Below are positions 1-13,860 of a DNA stretch of 64,000 nt, one piece after another; the first letter of the stretch is position 1; each line of letters opens with the position of its first letter. This DNA is from Calliopsis andreniformis. Taxonomy: Eukaryota > Arthropoda > Insecta > Hymenoptera > Andrenidae. Both the position numbers and the translations under genes were made by a program. The notes below the pieces were generated by a model. The model worked only from the letters and a program-made list of their open reading frames with translations, made no database searches and was not told the origin of the DNA. Where the stretch lies: NCBI RefSeq assembly GCF_051401765.1, contig NC_135071.1:12812961-12876960 (forward strand). The letters are read 5' to 3'.

Positions 1-548
1 TCTGTCAAACGAATGTAAAAACGCCACACTACACAAACGAGGTTATCTTACGATATTAAATGCATCTCTGATCGCGACACACAAGTCCACCATTCGATCT
101 TCATCATTAATGGATGACTAGCTACTACCCTCAGCATATCATCAATCATTAATTTATTTAAGCCATTGATAACAGCCTATCTGAGCCCAACCTTTTTCCT
201 TACCCACATTTACTTTGGCCCAAGCAGTTTAATTCTAAGAACCAGTAGCAAGGCAGAAAGTTGAGATCTCACATTCACAAAAAGAACCGTCTGTGTTAAA
301 GATACCCGCAAAAAAGTGTACGTTCGTAGAGCAACGAGGACTGATTGAATTTTCGCAAGGATTAACAAGAGTGAACATCTGCCACCAAGAAGACTGAGTA
401 ACGACAGGAACTGCGAGGAGCTGAACCGATCGCAGACAGGTAGACGCGAACATACACAGACAGAGTAGCTCAGAGGACGCGGGGTGAATAATAATGAGAG
501 ACACGGGGCCGCGAGAACACCACCTCGGGCGTCTTTTCGTAAAAGGGC

Positions 549-599
549 CGTTAAGGTGCTACCTTAACGACCTCTGAGGCCCCTCAACAGGGTGGGGCC
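549..599. repeat. Two adjacent perfect hairpins
   Basis: CGTTAAGGT (549-557), a 3-nt loop and ACCTTAACG (561-569) form a 9-bp perfect stem. Eight bases later GGCCCC (578-583) and GGGGCC (594-599) form a 6-bp stem. The function is unknown. Confidence 0.5.
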
Positions 600-3500
600 G
601 TCGCGATGATCGAGAACTGATATACAGTGTTCACTCGTTATAAGCTCGTCGCCAGATTCGCTGCAGCTCGATATTATTTTAAGTAAATGAGCTTCAACGC
701 TCTCGCCCACGTTTCTGATAAGACCATAGCGAAGTACCATTAGCTATCTTGGACACGTATCCCTCGCTATTGACACTTATCATATAAAAAGGAATTATTC
801 GAGGTTTGAATGCAGAGTTTCTGGAATTGGAAACGGGGAATGAAAGCAAATATACGGGGTGGCTCACGTAATTGTAACGAGCTATATCTTTATTTTGGTT
901 GAAGTTAGAAAAAATGTTAGAGGGGTAAGATGAATGGCTTCTAAAGGACTATAAATCGTTTTTCCCTAGGTGGAGGGGTAGCCTTCGTGTGAAGGTCATT
1001 GACATTTTTTTAAGTGGATACCTACATCGATTCTCCTTGGTATTCTACGTAGAAAGAGTATTAGGAGTATATGTCCGAAAAATTAACAGTTAACAAGATA
1101 TTTTGAATAATTATGTTTATTAAAGTAGATGTTCAAACTCTTCGTTCTAGCGTTAGATTATAGAAATATTCTATGTATAGAAAGACTTTAAAGATTTTAA
1201 TATATGAAAATCTGAATATTTGGAAATTTGTGAATTTAAGGTCTCTCTTATTCGAGTAGTATTGGAGTTCCTGGACGATCCAATCTTGGTACGATAAGGA
1301 TTACCTAGCCAGTAAACTATGAATTCATATCATGGGAACACTTTGAGGAGCGGTATTTCTGTTTTCCAAATATTGACGCTCAGAGTTTTGAATCTCAAAT
1401 TAGTATTATGAAATTGAATATTACGGTATTCACATTTAAAGGAAAAGGTTCACTTAATTCAATCTACTTTTTCCAGAGATATAAATTCTGTCTCGTAGAC
1501 ATCAAACAGGTCATGCATTCAATTTTAATGAAACATGTCACTTATCTTACAGGACTGGTGGAACTAATATAGAACCAAGATGGAGCTAATATAGAATTGA
1601 ATTTAGAATCGTATCTAGAACAGATAGGAATATTTAATAACCTTTCTCCTCATTGAAGTTATAACACTGTTTTCGTGTCCCCCATTTGTTGCATCAAAAA
1701 CTTCATTTATAGAATGGAAATTAAAAGGAAGTTTGCATTATTGAATAATGATCTTCGAACTCGTGAACTATTGCTAATTACACAAAAATTCGAGCATCGA
1801 AGTTAACCGTGAAGATAGAAACGTAATTTGGAACAGAGATTTCTGTAAGAGTCCAATCCCTGGGCCAAAGGCCACGCGGAATGCAGACACGTAATGCAAG
1901 CAGAATGCGCTCACGATCCATGGGGAATTATTTCTTGGATTCGAGAAGACCCATGAGACCCCCTGGGCGTGGGCTCCGACCAGGTATGCAAGAGCAGCCT
2001 AACAATTCCAAGCGTTCTGCAACCTGACTGGCCAAAAAACCGCATTGGTGTATCTGTGGCTGAGAGATAGAAGCGTTTTATATCACATTTTCAAAAAGAT
2101 TAAGACCTTAATTGAGACAAGAATATGGAACTTATATTTCCAGAAAGAAAATTTCTTTTCAGTCAAAAATAAGAGTTCAGGAAGGCTCAGATCCATTAGT
2201 CATTATTGAAGCTGAAAACTTGAAACGCCAATATACGTCGAAAACAGAAACTGTACTCTCAGGTGAATACCAATTGCAGATATTTAATAGCGTTACACCT
2301 ATCGCAGAATTTCACTCGAGCCAAAAATAAATTATCGAAGTGTCTGGGTATCAGAGAAGTTACCTGTACTAACTCAATTATTTACAATGTTTAAGCAGAT
2401 TTAGCTCCTTTAATGGCACCGATTGATGTACCTATTTTCAACCATAGTTCACGACCTGTTCTCGATAGATTTAAACTGTTTAAGGTTTCAGTCGAACGTG
2501 TAAAATTACCTTAAATTAATGGTAATGTCAAGTAATTTGGGTACAGTATATTAGCAATCAAAGTAAAATTGATACTACATTTATGAGAACGAATCTTGAA
2601 AAATCACCGTCGAATTTGAAGTTTGCAACGTAAATTACAATTTGCAGCGTTCAACAATTTTTCCTTATGAAGTGAATGTAAAATAAAAATCACGTAAAAG
2701 CGGTCCATCAATTATCGAGTTTTTGGACGTTCAAAAGGGCCAGAAAATGGGCAGTAATATTTCCCTATAGAGAGATTTCGACCAATTAGGAAAGCTATTC
2801 ATCGTAAGGATTCTTCTGGGCGTTAGAGCCGCAACTATCGTTCCCACTGCGAGACGCGATCGATACTCGTCTTCTAGTGAATTAATTTGCTACATCCAGC
2901 CTAGACAGTTTAAAACGATCAATTTTCGGAGATACACTTCGAAAATATCGCACTTCAATAATTAACAAAATTATTAAAACGTAGGGAAACTACTGAGGAA
3001 AGCTTTTAACGTTTCTCAAAAAAAAGAAACTTCAACTTATCAAAAGTTTTATAAACTTTTCTCCTAAAAAAGAGCGTTTAAACTTTACTAAATTAAATTT
3101 CGCCTTTTAACTTCACCAGAACCTCCACGGCTTTCAATAATAATAGGCTTGTAAAACGATTCAGGATTGCTTTCATTTTACGATACAGCTCAGACTCCAT
3201 CAGTTCGCAACGAAAAATGCGCCGAACCTTTTAAGCAACCGGAAGAATGGATCCCCTAACAAATCGAAGAGTTATTGTGCCCACGGGACAAGCAGGAATT
3301 TCTCTTCTGAATGAGAATCGGTCCTGTCTTCGTTTCTGCGCCGATGTTCCGCTGCGAGAAACTTTTAATTGCGTTCCACACGCTGGCGCCTACTTCGACC
3401 GAGCAAACTGAGCTCGAAGAAGAGGACGGGGAGGTGGAGGCGAAGCAAAAGGGACCAAGTGGCCGAGGAGACGGGAAACGAGGAGGTTAGCTAGATTCGA

Positions 3501-6500
3501 TACTTAGGTTGCACTCCCGCGAGCATCAAATGGTATTGTCTCGGCAAATAAGATCGTTTCCCGTCAAGGCGAAGAGCTTTCAACGCGAGGCGCACAAGTT
3601 GCGACCAAGGAAAATGGAACAAGTGTCCTAAATCGGAGAAACTCTTGAATTGGGACTCTTCAGCGTCGGGGAATGGATGTATAGGACATCTGCGTGCACG
3701 TAACTGAGACATTAACATGCTTGGTTGGGAAAGAAATCCACACGATGATATTTAGTTACTCATAGTTTTGCTGTATTAGGCGGATTTTAAGTGTTGGGAT
3801 TGTGAAGACCGAGAGATAAGAGTCGATGACCTTTTCGATGTCTTTAGATTTTGCTTCGGTGTTTCACATTTCCATGATTGACCAATGCAATTTATTAGCG
3901 CTGCAGATTAGGTTCAAAGGTGAAGAAGTAATCAGCTGTTTTAAGAAGATGAGAAGACAATGGGTAATAAAAGGATTCTTTTGCATAATACCTCTGGGTG
4001 CAGAGATTTCTGTATTTTAAAGTGGGACTGGAATTACATAAATTTCATAGTGGAAGATTACTCGGAGATGAATATACAGAAGTTTCGAAAAGTCTGACAG
4101 GCTACGTTTCTAATCCCAATTTATAACCCAGTATTGTCTCTTAAATAGTTCCTATTAAACCTTTACACTCATCTACTGTCTGATATTACTCTCAATTACG
4201 TTCCAATTATGTCTCAATTATGTCTAATTTAGTGAGGTAACACTCTATCGATTATAAGAATAAAAGACCTCACATTATTTAATTTATGTCCAAACTTGAA
4301 AATTGTGAACTCAAAAATCTCTCTGTAATGTCATTAAAAAATAGTTTTATAGTTTCATTAGAAGCTAACTGACACGTAGAATGAAAATTATAGATATGAT
4401 TGATGGTATTGCTATTAAATTTCATTCTAACGAAGAAAGGTCACGAATGCCACGTGGAAAATTTTCAGAGTATATGAACATGCATATTTGTACTATTTGA
4501 ATAACGTGAATACTAACGATGTATTTAAGTGTTACATCTTGACGGTAGCAGATGTTGGAGACATTAACATGAGTGGTCCCTAAATGGCGTGAATTAAATG
4601 AAGATTAGTTTCCTTCAACAGCATTACCACTAAACGTTTCTTAAGTACTTCAGTTGCCTCATCCTCCTATCAAAGTGTTCTTTCTTAGAACTGAAAACGT
4701 TATCGATGAAAAAACCTATTCACTACGTTCGAAATATCTTAAAGCATTACTTCTACATATGCAGACTGTAATTCAGAGTCCAAAACGTTGTCTTCGTATT
4801 TTCTGCTCAGTTTCAAAATTAAAATTACAATTCTTCTTGTCTTCTAACGAACCTAACTTTTCTTGATATTTGCAAAGAAACGAAGAACGAAAAGTCAAGA
4901 ATTCTATTATTCAAATCTCCTCTCAGAAAGCAGCCCTCCACCAGGCAATAATTTAATAAAACAAAAGGCCAGCTCGCAGAGAGGGTAGAAGAAAAGGAAT
5001 TCGATGCAGGCTATGAAAGGGCGAGCTATTCAGTAAAGAAACAGGAACAGCTTCGGCTAAATATACACGAAGGACGAGAAAAGGGGAAAGGATGCGCTGA
5101 TACTCCCGAAAACGTGCCTCTAGTCAGGTATTCCAATTTAATCAGCTACCGAAAACCTTCTAATATCGCGGAATTGCTTTCGCTGGTGGATGCTGGCTAT
5201 TCAAGCAGTGAATGGAGCCGTGGAAAACGCGCAGATCCAGGGAATGGCTGTATTAGAAGTAAATAGGATTCAGGCTCGCGTATTATATAATGGAGGAAGG
5301 GAATGCCCGCGGGTTTATGGTCACGCAGCGGCCTGATGAGTTTCTAAGCGTTGGATACTGATGAAAATGCTAATCTATCGTTAGTCTCGCTCGGCGAAGC
5401 GTATAAGTCGTTCAAGTACCACTATTCCCCGAGCGACCTGGATGACGCTATTCCCTCGGTTGCCTTCTAGAATAAATCAGCAGCTCTTGTGTCGATGGTA
5501 TTCCTAGACGATACGCGACACTCGGATCAAGGTTGGAAATATCGATGACCAGGCGCGTCAATTCCATCAAATGTTGTCAAATATAGTAGAACCTTAGCTA
5601 ACTGGCTGGACTAGATTAGTGTTGGTGCAGATTAGTACAGAGCTGGATGGTATTTTCATGTTTTCCTAAAACTACTTCTTTCACTGTACCTAACCCTCGC
5701 AATTGAGAAGTGGAGTTCAATTGGTACATAAAATAGTATTAAGTTCCTTTCTATGAAATTCTCAGTATATAAGGATCTAACTGATTTCAAGGCGTGAGGT
5801 TATATCGAGACATTATTGTACTGGACTCAAACCTGAAATATTCTCCTGACGACTAATTTTTAGTAGACTACTATTAATTTGTTTCTCAAATCTCAACTAA
5901 CGTTGTAGTGTCCTTTTAATCCTCCAGTGCACAGGTGAAAGCTACTCGTTATTGCACGGGTGTGTAGAAACAGAATTAAATTTTAAAAAATTAATTACAT
6001 ATTTTTGAATATGTGTCTCTACAAATCAATCAAGTATCATCAAAATCGGTGAATCGTACCTTGTGGTGCACCCTTGTTGGTTCATTGATTCCTGTCGAGA
6101 TAGGTGAGGACTAATCAATTTTATCGATAAATACTGCTGGATCTTTCTTGTGACTATATTCCATCAACTGGAACTGAACATCAGATCTGGGTTGTTTTAA
6201 CCATTGCTATAATCAGTCATTTGCTTCAGGGACTACAGTTTTAGAACTTTGGACTTCCAATTGGCCAATAGTACGCAACAGCTCCTAACGAGGTTGCAAA
6301 TGTAACCTGTGTTGCTAGTCTGCAACACTAAATTCGGTCTGAGACACACTTCAAGCTACTTTTACATTACTTTTTTATCACTGTTGCAATTTCACGCTAT
6401 AACGCTACAAGAAACTGGATTAGTAATCTAGTTATGGAGTAACTATGTTACTAGTAGTAAGAGAAGTTTATTATTCAGACAAAAGAAGTCCATGAAACTG

Positions 6501-9500
6501 TCGTAAGATTTCTTCGAACTAATTACCTGTAAAATGAATATTCTTCACTGACTGACCACAATAATGATAATATCAAATTATATCCTTTAACTCTCTTTTG
6601 CACAAATATTGCATCTATAAATACTATACTCGAATCTGTAACTTTATACTCAGGTTACGATACATCCTCACAATTAGTACAATAAAGATATTCAATGTAG
6701 GTACATGCTAATATAATAAAAAAAAAAGAAGATACTTAATTAATCGTTTAATACTAACGTAAAACACAGCAGGTACCACATTAAGAACAGATATAGTTTA
6801 ATGACCGTTATCATTCATTTACAGCAGGAAGAAAAAACCTTTTAATGACTAGCCATTAAAATAAATGGTCTCGCATCTTAAAAGCCTACACGTACACCTG
6901 CCACAGGTAATTTCGTTTGGACAATGTCTTCCAAGTGTGAATCCCGTCCAAAAGAAGTATTCAGCGTTGAAATTAGTAATACCCCTCAATTACCAGAAAA
7001 AGCAGAAGTGGATCTCTTATGTATCCAAAAGTAGAGTAACTCAGAGGTTGTGGTAAAACGAGCAATCTTCGACTAACATGTTTCGCTTGTTTTAGCACAC
7101 GGATACCCTACGATGTAAAACGCTCTTATAAATCGGCCTGTGCATTATAAAGCCTGTCGTCCCGCGAGTCGTTCCTTCTCGCCACCTCCACGATACCAGT
7201 CGTTCAAAGTACATTGTTACGACGGTGTCATTCGCCTATCGCGAGCGCAACACGCGAACCGATGAGGCACGCAGAGCTAGATGATCATACGCAGCGAAAT
7301 TTATAGCGCGCATCAGAATTTATAGTGTCTATTCATCCCGCTCTTAGCCACTCGTAGTCTCTCTTTTTTTCCTCTATTCAAGAGACCTGCATGCATTTCC
7401 CATTTCGATCATTCACCGCGAAACAGTCGCGTCAGGGAACACGAAGACTGACAGACACTTCTGCATCACGAGAATGTCTCGATAAGATTTTCTCTGCTGT
7501 CGAATTCGGATCGACGTTCGCTCCAAACAGTGATTACATTCCTGGGTAGAAATGGGTAACATTTTTTTCGGATGACGAATGACAAAAATAATCCAGGAAT
7601 TTCTGTTTTTCGCAATCGAATACACTTTCGGTTGAAGAATTTAGTCGAGTGACTTAGGCTGATGAATGACTGTCGCTCGAATGAGATACTTCATTGTTAG
7701 AAACTTATTCGAATAATTATTTGAGGTAAATATTTCTTCAAAATCGTTGCAGCAAAGCATTACTCTGATTAATCGTATCATAATTTAAGTGATTTTGAAT
7801 TTATTATTCGGATAATCATTTCCAATAAGCAGCGATATATTATTTGAATAAATTAATAGAATAATCCATTATGAACAGCAAATAATTATTGTGATTAATG
7901 AAATATTGGTTAAGATGAATTTACTGGGATAATTATCTTAGACGGATATTTATTCGATACAAATGTAATAGTATTAAATTCTGCTAGTAGATTTGCCAAA
8001 CTCGCAGGAATTTCTCGCAGTAGAATACGCCCCTCGATGGACAGACAAACTGGTTCCTCCACTGTAACTTTCCCCTTCTGTGTTTCCTCCCATTTTTTAC
8101 TTTATTTCCCTTTTGGAATATATCTGACTCAAAACGAGATCCATTCATCACCCATTTTTATACCACGGAAAAATGCAGATCGTGTAACCGTCTGACAGTC
8201 ATTTATTTCTGTGTCAACGATTCGTCTGAGGATTTATGAACACGATAAGAACAGTTTTGCCAGCGAACCATCGATCTCTTGCTACTTTTTAATGAAGCAT
8301 TTTCATTCATGTAAACGTGTTTCGTATGTTGTACTACTTTTATTCTAATTGTTTGAAACGACGTATATTTATTTTATTATTTCATTTTCAAGAAACTTGA
8401 AGTAATTTATATTTTAATTCTACGATGCCTGTGTTAGGCATGCGATGATGTATATTAAATTATTAACTATTTCTTGTGAAATACAATATTTTTCTAAATA
8501 TTTCTAAAATTCTAAGATTTAATAACAAGTTCTGAGAGACATGGATTTTAATATCTCAACCAACACAGACTAGTTTCACAATTAATAATAAATATAAAGA
8601 ATCATATATGTCAAAAAAATATTAGATTTTTTCTTTTTTTTGTCAATTCTAAAACAAATCCTTGAACATAACTATAAGTAACAATAAAAATATATATATC
8701 AAATTGTATTTCCAAATGCTCCTCCATTATATTATATTTGAGAAAAATCGTACCAAAACATTGAATAACTTTTCTTTTTAGACCACTTTTATAATTACTC
8801 TTAACACCACTTACTAATACCCTTAACCCTGAATTATCCTTATTAATTACCCTTAACTATTATACTGTCAGTATTATAACATAATACAATAGAATCACCA
8901 TAATTTCAATCTCAAAAACAATTCATAACAATACCCAAACTATTCACAACTTTTCAATCGAATATTATCTACAAGTACTTCAGAACAAATATTAAAAGTG
9001 AAGAAGCACTTATAACCACCGTGACCCCAGTGAAGGGGTAACACACAAAATAATTGGCCATCACAAAGAACGTGGTCCTTCCCGTGCTCATTCTTCCGTT
9101 TCAATTCATTATTTCATTAAGTCATTAGTCGATCATGCTCCCAAAGAAGTTCGAGTTCGGTTAATACCGCGAGTTATGCAGCCACGCTGTCTGCGGCGAT
9201 TCGCATTTCATAAATTTTAATGGCACACGCGCCACGACACGCAGCCTGTATGATAAAAGATATCAAAAGAGGTAACGACGCGAGAAATAACTGAGACGCG
9301 GCGATGAGTGCAACGAGCGTGTGATACGTTTTCACGCGCGTACACCGTTTAACGCACGACATACTTACACCTGTAACAAACCTAACAACACTGCTAAAGA
9401 ATTTGAGAAATGCTGCGCGCGTCAAACATGTCCCCGAGATTGTATTTCCTTCTATATTACCGCCACCTGCTTGAATAAGGTGTTTAAACTTTTTGCCAAT

Positions 9501-9846
9501 ATCACGCGTTCTCCGTGTTCGCTTTTTCACTCGGCGCGCGCACTTTCAATGGACAGCAACATATTTTTATAATTGAAGAGATTATTAGCTAAACGTGAAA
9601 AGATTTGAAATCTTGGCTAAGATCGACACAGTACAAGAATAATTGAAATTTGCGTGATGTGCTTGAGTATGTGTGCCATTTAAGTGATGAATAACGAAGT
9701 GCATTTTTTTGCTATTTCTTTCTGTAGCGGAAGAAAACTTTCAGAAGGTTTCTCTTTGTAGTATGAGTGATTTTTTGTGAGGTTTCGAGTCCATAGGATT
9801 TCAACTTTTTTCAGATAATTAAAGATAAAATTAGTCATCTGAGTGG

Positions 9847-9952
9847 GGTAACGTGCACTTGTTGACCCTCACACAATTAATGACCCTTTTCCTAAGTAGA
9901 CATCACATTCATTACTTTTTTAGGATAAGGGTCAACAACTGTACACGTTACC
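9847..9952. repeat. 106-bp fold-back palindrome
   Basis: Arms run from GGTAACGTGCAC...TTGTTGACCCT on the left to AGGGTCAACAACTGTACACGTTACC on the right, about 24 bp each with one indel and few mismatches. Probably a short fold-back or MITE remnant. Confidence 0.6.
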
Positions 9953-11079
9953 TTATATCTGGGTCTCTTCGTACAAATAAAGTCGTAGAAATATTGACTT
10001 ATCAATTGCAACTTGCCACTTGTACATCAATTTTTACACGATTTCCTTTAAATAATTCTCTTTTTTACATAGTACGCAGCTACTGTATAAAAAGGGACCC
10101 ATTATGAAATAGAAAGAGACTCGTTATGGAAAACAGAACAAATCTTTAGGAATAGAAAGAAGACTAAAAAGAAGAAACCCAATTATTTCGACGTAGAATA
10201 CCACAACATGCACTGACAATAATGAAGACAAAATATAAATTAAATTCCAATTGTAATTATATCCCGACAAAAGTATAGTAATTGTTTTCGATTGAACGCA
10301 CATGAAGGGGTAATCGAAATCGACACATGATTCCACGTCCTGAACAATATTCACAACTGCGCACTTCTTGAGTAAAGACATCAGAGTACATGCTTTCGTA
10401 GACGTCTCTAAATCTCGAGAAAATATAGTGTAGCGTGTAAAGCCTTTGAGCAGTCTGTATCAAGCGCAAACCAGCATTGCATGTCGCGTTGCACACTCGT
10501 TGAATACGTCTAACCGTGCATTTACAGCAGATTGCAACCGCTTACGTGATTTTGTGACCGACTGAAACATTCTAATCTAAGTTTTCAGAACTCCTTTGTG
10601 AACTCCACAGTCATGCATCCAGAAGCACAGAGTCTTATCGAAGTTTTTAATTTACAGTTCGTTTAACCACCCCTGCAGGACATATCTGTGACTGGACATC
10701 GACAATATTTGAATTATGGCAGCGAGAAAGCGTGTTTAAAGGAGAAACAGAAATAATTAATAGGCTGTGATATGAAAATTGGACTTACAGAGGGTTTGCA
10801 GTAGAGTTAATAGTTTGCTGATTGTAATAACTTAAAGAGAGAAAAATTAAATCTTAACTTGGAAAGTATTAGCGTCTTAAGTTTTCTCTTGAAACTCATT
10901 TTACTCAGAATTTTAGCCATCGTAAAGGCGAAGGCGACAGTTTAAGACGATGCTGGGAATTATGTATTTGATTTATGATAAAATACCAGCTTGCAATGAT
11001 ATGTATAGAGACACGGCATGTATCATCTTATGTTTCCCAGAATTCATACATTTTTATCAAATTAGGACAGATACCTATA

Positions 11080-11277
11080 AGTTCAAGCTATAGAGGTAAA
11101 CTTCGACTTGCAGAGATTTAGTTATTTTAAATTCGAGTTATAGAGTTAAAGAGTGCACCTAAATGTGTGGTAAATAATTCGAGTTAAAGTAAGTTTTAGA
11201 GATTTTCGCAGCGGAACAGAAAGAAGCGAACAAAATTTTCGGATTAAAGAGGTTCGAGTTATCTAGGCTCCACTGTA
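11080..11277. mobile_element. pogo/Tigger-like transposon remnant (right end)
   Basis: The right end on the minus strand reads CAGTGGAGCCTAGATAACTC, the pogo-like CAGTGGAACCTCGATAACTCG terminus seen in many insects. Upstream are several copies of a TTCGAGTTA(T/A)AG motif. The left terminus was not identified. Confidence 0.45.
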
Positions 11278-12069
11278 TCAGTAAGAGGAAAAGTATTTTT
11301 TCTCGAAACCTCTTCAATCGATTTTTTAAAAACTATTTTAGTCCTGATACTACCCAGACCTTAAGACCATAAGTTTCCAATGAGGAACATTAGAAAACGC
11401 TGGGGATCTTATCTGAAATTTTTCAATTACCGAACATCCCTGCGTTTCAAATATTCTACGATATAAGTTTGGATATAAGAGTCTCTGAGCGGATGGCGGG
11501 CCGGAAATTCGTATAAATTATAGGGTACTCCGCATAAGTCGACAATTACGACCTCTCGAAATGCATCGTTTCGGAACTCGGGATCGCGATACGAGCACTC
11601 ACGCCTATATCGCGCAGCCTTCCTAAATTCAAGATTAAGGAGCAAGTTCCCACAAACTTCTCGCAATCATTTATATTAACAGGCCGTAATCCGCGTGCAC
11701 TTTGATATATCGTCTCCCCCGCAAATTGGCTCGACCCGTTTCCCTCTCCCAAATAAAAAGCGAATTTATGGAAATACGTACAGAATGCGCGGCATAATAA
11801 GCTCGTCGTTTCGGGGGCTCCTCGCTGGCCGACTCTAATATCAATAACAATGAAAACAAGAATATACCACGCACAAGTCTCGCAGGTAGATGTGCAGCCG
11901 CGATGCGATTCGAGGGGCAAACAAAAGGATGAATAGGATCGAAGGAATTCCTCGGCGATGCCCAAGAAATCGAGTGGAATAGTCGCCAGAAGCGGTGCCA
12001 TTTATTCTCTCAAGGCACGCTGAAAAATTTTTCGCTCTGCCACGTTATCGCCAGATTTGTCTCCATATA

Positions 12070-12405
12070 CAGTGGAACCTCGAAGTTCGAACATAATCTG
12101 TTCCAGGATGGAATTTGACTTTCATGTTGTTCGACTCTCAAGTGAAATTTTGTCGTTTCAAATAGCTATGGTAAATGTCCCAATATTGGATGTTTAAGAT
12201 ACATGTACCAGTAAGTACCAACGAAGGGTTGTGGTTTATTAATATTTTGTTATTATTAATACTATTATATTATTATTATTATTATTTGCACCACTCAAAG
12301 AGCCATGTAACTCTTTTTATTCGAGCTTCAAAGCAGAATTTCCCACAGATTTTTCGTTCGAGTTACAAATTACTTGAACATCAAAGCGTTTGAACTTTGA
12401 AGTTT
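12070..12405. mobile_element. pogo-like remnant with internal repeats
   Basis: Starts CAGTGGAACCTCGAAGTTCG with the typical pogo-like terminus. The right part (GTTCGAGTTACAAATTACTT...GAACTTTGAAG) is a degraded inverted partner lacking the terminal CCACTG. It contains a TTA microsatellite and, at 12171, a GGTAAATGTCCCAATA copy of another repeat family. Confidence 0.4.
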
Positions 12406-13658
12406 CGCTACCTAGCAATCTGTTTCAAGTTCCTTCAGGAATACTAAATTTCAAAATTTTTTTAGTCGCGCATAGACAGAATATCACTTTGAATTTCAAC
12501 TTCAATTTTAATTACACTGCGTTTGAAACAAGGACGATACCTCGTGAAAGTTTGACGAAACACAGCGATCATATTTCTGTCAATTTAAATGCAGGTCTCG
12601 AAGAAAATAAGAAACTGAACGCATTTAGCTGCAAATTGCAGGCTCGTACGTTTCAGTCTGCCCGTTTAATCAAAGCTATGAATGAAACCTCGTTTAAGCA
12701 ATTAGGTTCGATGACAAACGGGTCTGTATTAAAGGAAAAAGAAAAAAACAGTGAAAAGGAACGTGACTTGTACCGTATTCCCACGCGAAAATGTTCTACA
12801 GAAGGTGAATGCTCTATCGATCGGGATAATTATTAGGATGATTATCAGCTGTGTACCGTCGCGCATAAAACACTCACGTAATTATAGAGTATCAACAATA
12901 TAAAAGAGTATAAATGTAAAGTCGTCAGGCTGGGAGACCGAGCATAGGCTACTTTGAAAGTATAACGATGCAAATGTCTCCGCGAATGAAATATTCAGAC
13001 GCTGGGGATGGCAGAAATCAGGTGTAGGGTTAGAACTAGGGTGAAACTATTCGAATATTTTGATACTCAACTGTCTTATAGTCACTAGGTTACATTTCGA
13101 ATAATCGTCCTAAAATATGGAACGAATTCTAAACTTTCCTGTGCAAATCTTTTTTAGCGACTCCAAAAACTCTTTTCCTTTTTACTCAATTTGAAAACTA
13201 TTATAATTCGAATGGAATAAATTTTAACACCAGACTTTGTATGCAAAATTTTAACAAACCTTTTCGAAAGAAACTATTGTGGAAATTAAGCTCCTCCCAT
13301 GGTGTCACGAGCGAAGATTTAAGTACGCTAAAAAACCTCAGTGTAAAAACATGTTCTTGTCGAGAGAAGCATTTAAAGTGAATAATAGAATCCAAAGAAC
13401 CTTGTGGTCCACATTCTGCTTACCACGATTACACATTCTAAAGTGCAAACATTTGAATACCCAGAACAGGCAGAATCGTCCATTATTATTTGAAATCACA
13501 GTGTTTTCTTAAATCTTTTTCTTCCTCAAAAAATAGAAAACAGAGAAGGAAAATTACTCTGTACCTAATCAATACCTTCAGTAGAAATTTAACGTTCATG
13601 TGAGACACTAATCTGATTTTATGTCGATACCAGTTGGGAGTCTTTCAGAGCTACTCAC

Positions 13659-13860
13659 CATCTCCTCCAGCACAGGTCCATTCCCCATCGCGTACATAAT
13701 GGCGTCCGAAATTCTACTGTCCAATTGCCTGATAGCTTTCTCGGCATTCAGACCCAGCGGATCGTTATGACCGTCCACTGCCACGACAAGCCTCTCGACC
13801 GTTTCCACATAGCCCGACCAGGCGAGGTCCAGTTCTGACGCTGGCTCGGTCAGACAGCCT
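13659..13860 (-). CDS. dally: dally coding exon 4
   Basis: 202 nt, residues 311-378. The acceptor CTGATTGCAG ends at 13861; the donor GTGAGT lies at 13658-13653. Exon 3 ending ATG AG plus exon 4 starting A GGC TGT makes M-R-G-C, the invariant glypican MRGC. It continues with LAWSGYVETVERLV and SDAIMYAMGNGPVLEEM, which matches the dally family where a DAIM/AIM-x-A-M-x-NGP segment follows MRGC. It ends in phase 0. The next exon should begin with the (K)xCG segment, which I did not find down to position 1. Confidence 0.92.

Larger units (their letters stand above)
1..13658 (-). other. dally: Presumed dally intron 4 (continues past window start)
   Basis: Begins at the exon 4 donor GTGAGT. Three conserved cysteines and the C-terminus of dally are still missing, so at least one more exon should follow. 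None was found here by eye on the minus strand, and a small one could be missed. The stretch contains the hairpin pair at 549-599, a small fold-back at 9847-9952, pogo-like termini at 11277 and 12070 and a TTA microsatellite at about 12250-12290. Open frames of up to 151 codons occur but are unconvincing. Confidence 0.5.

Noticed and set aside
9174..9572. 118-codon minus and 83-codon plus frames
   Set aside because: Mutually overlapping, no recognisable motif, no splice context linking them to dally.
11240..11277. tRNA-like GGTTCGAGTT (T-loop) motif
   Set aside because: Part of the pogo-like terminal repeat. No acceptor stem, D-arm or A-box is present nearby.
11546..12001. 151-codon open frame on the minus strand
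   Set aside because: The longest unassigned frame, but it has no recognisable domain, is overlapped by other frames on the same strand and lies in intron-like DNA.
12390..12836. 148-codon open frame on the plus strand
   Set aside because: Low-complexity Asn/Phe-rich composition, partly derived from a degraded pogo-like element. No family match.
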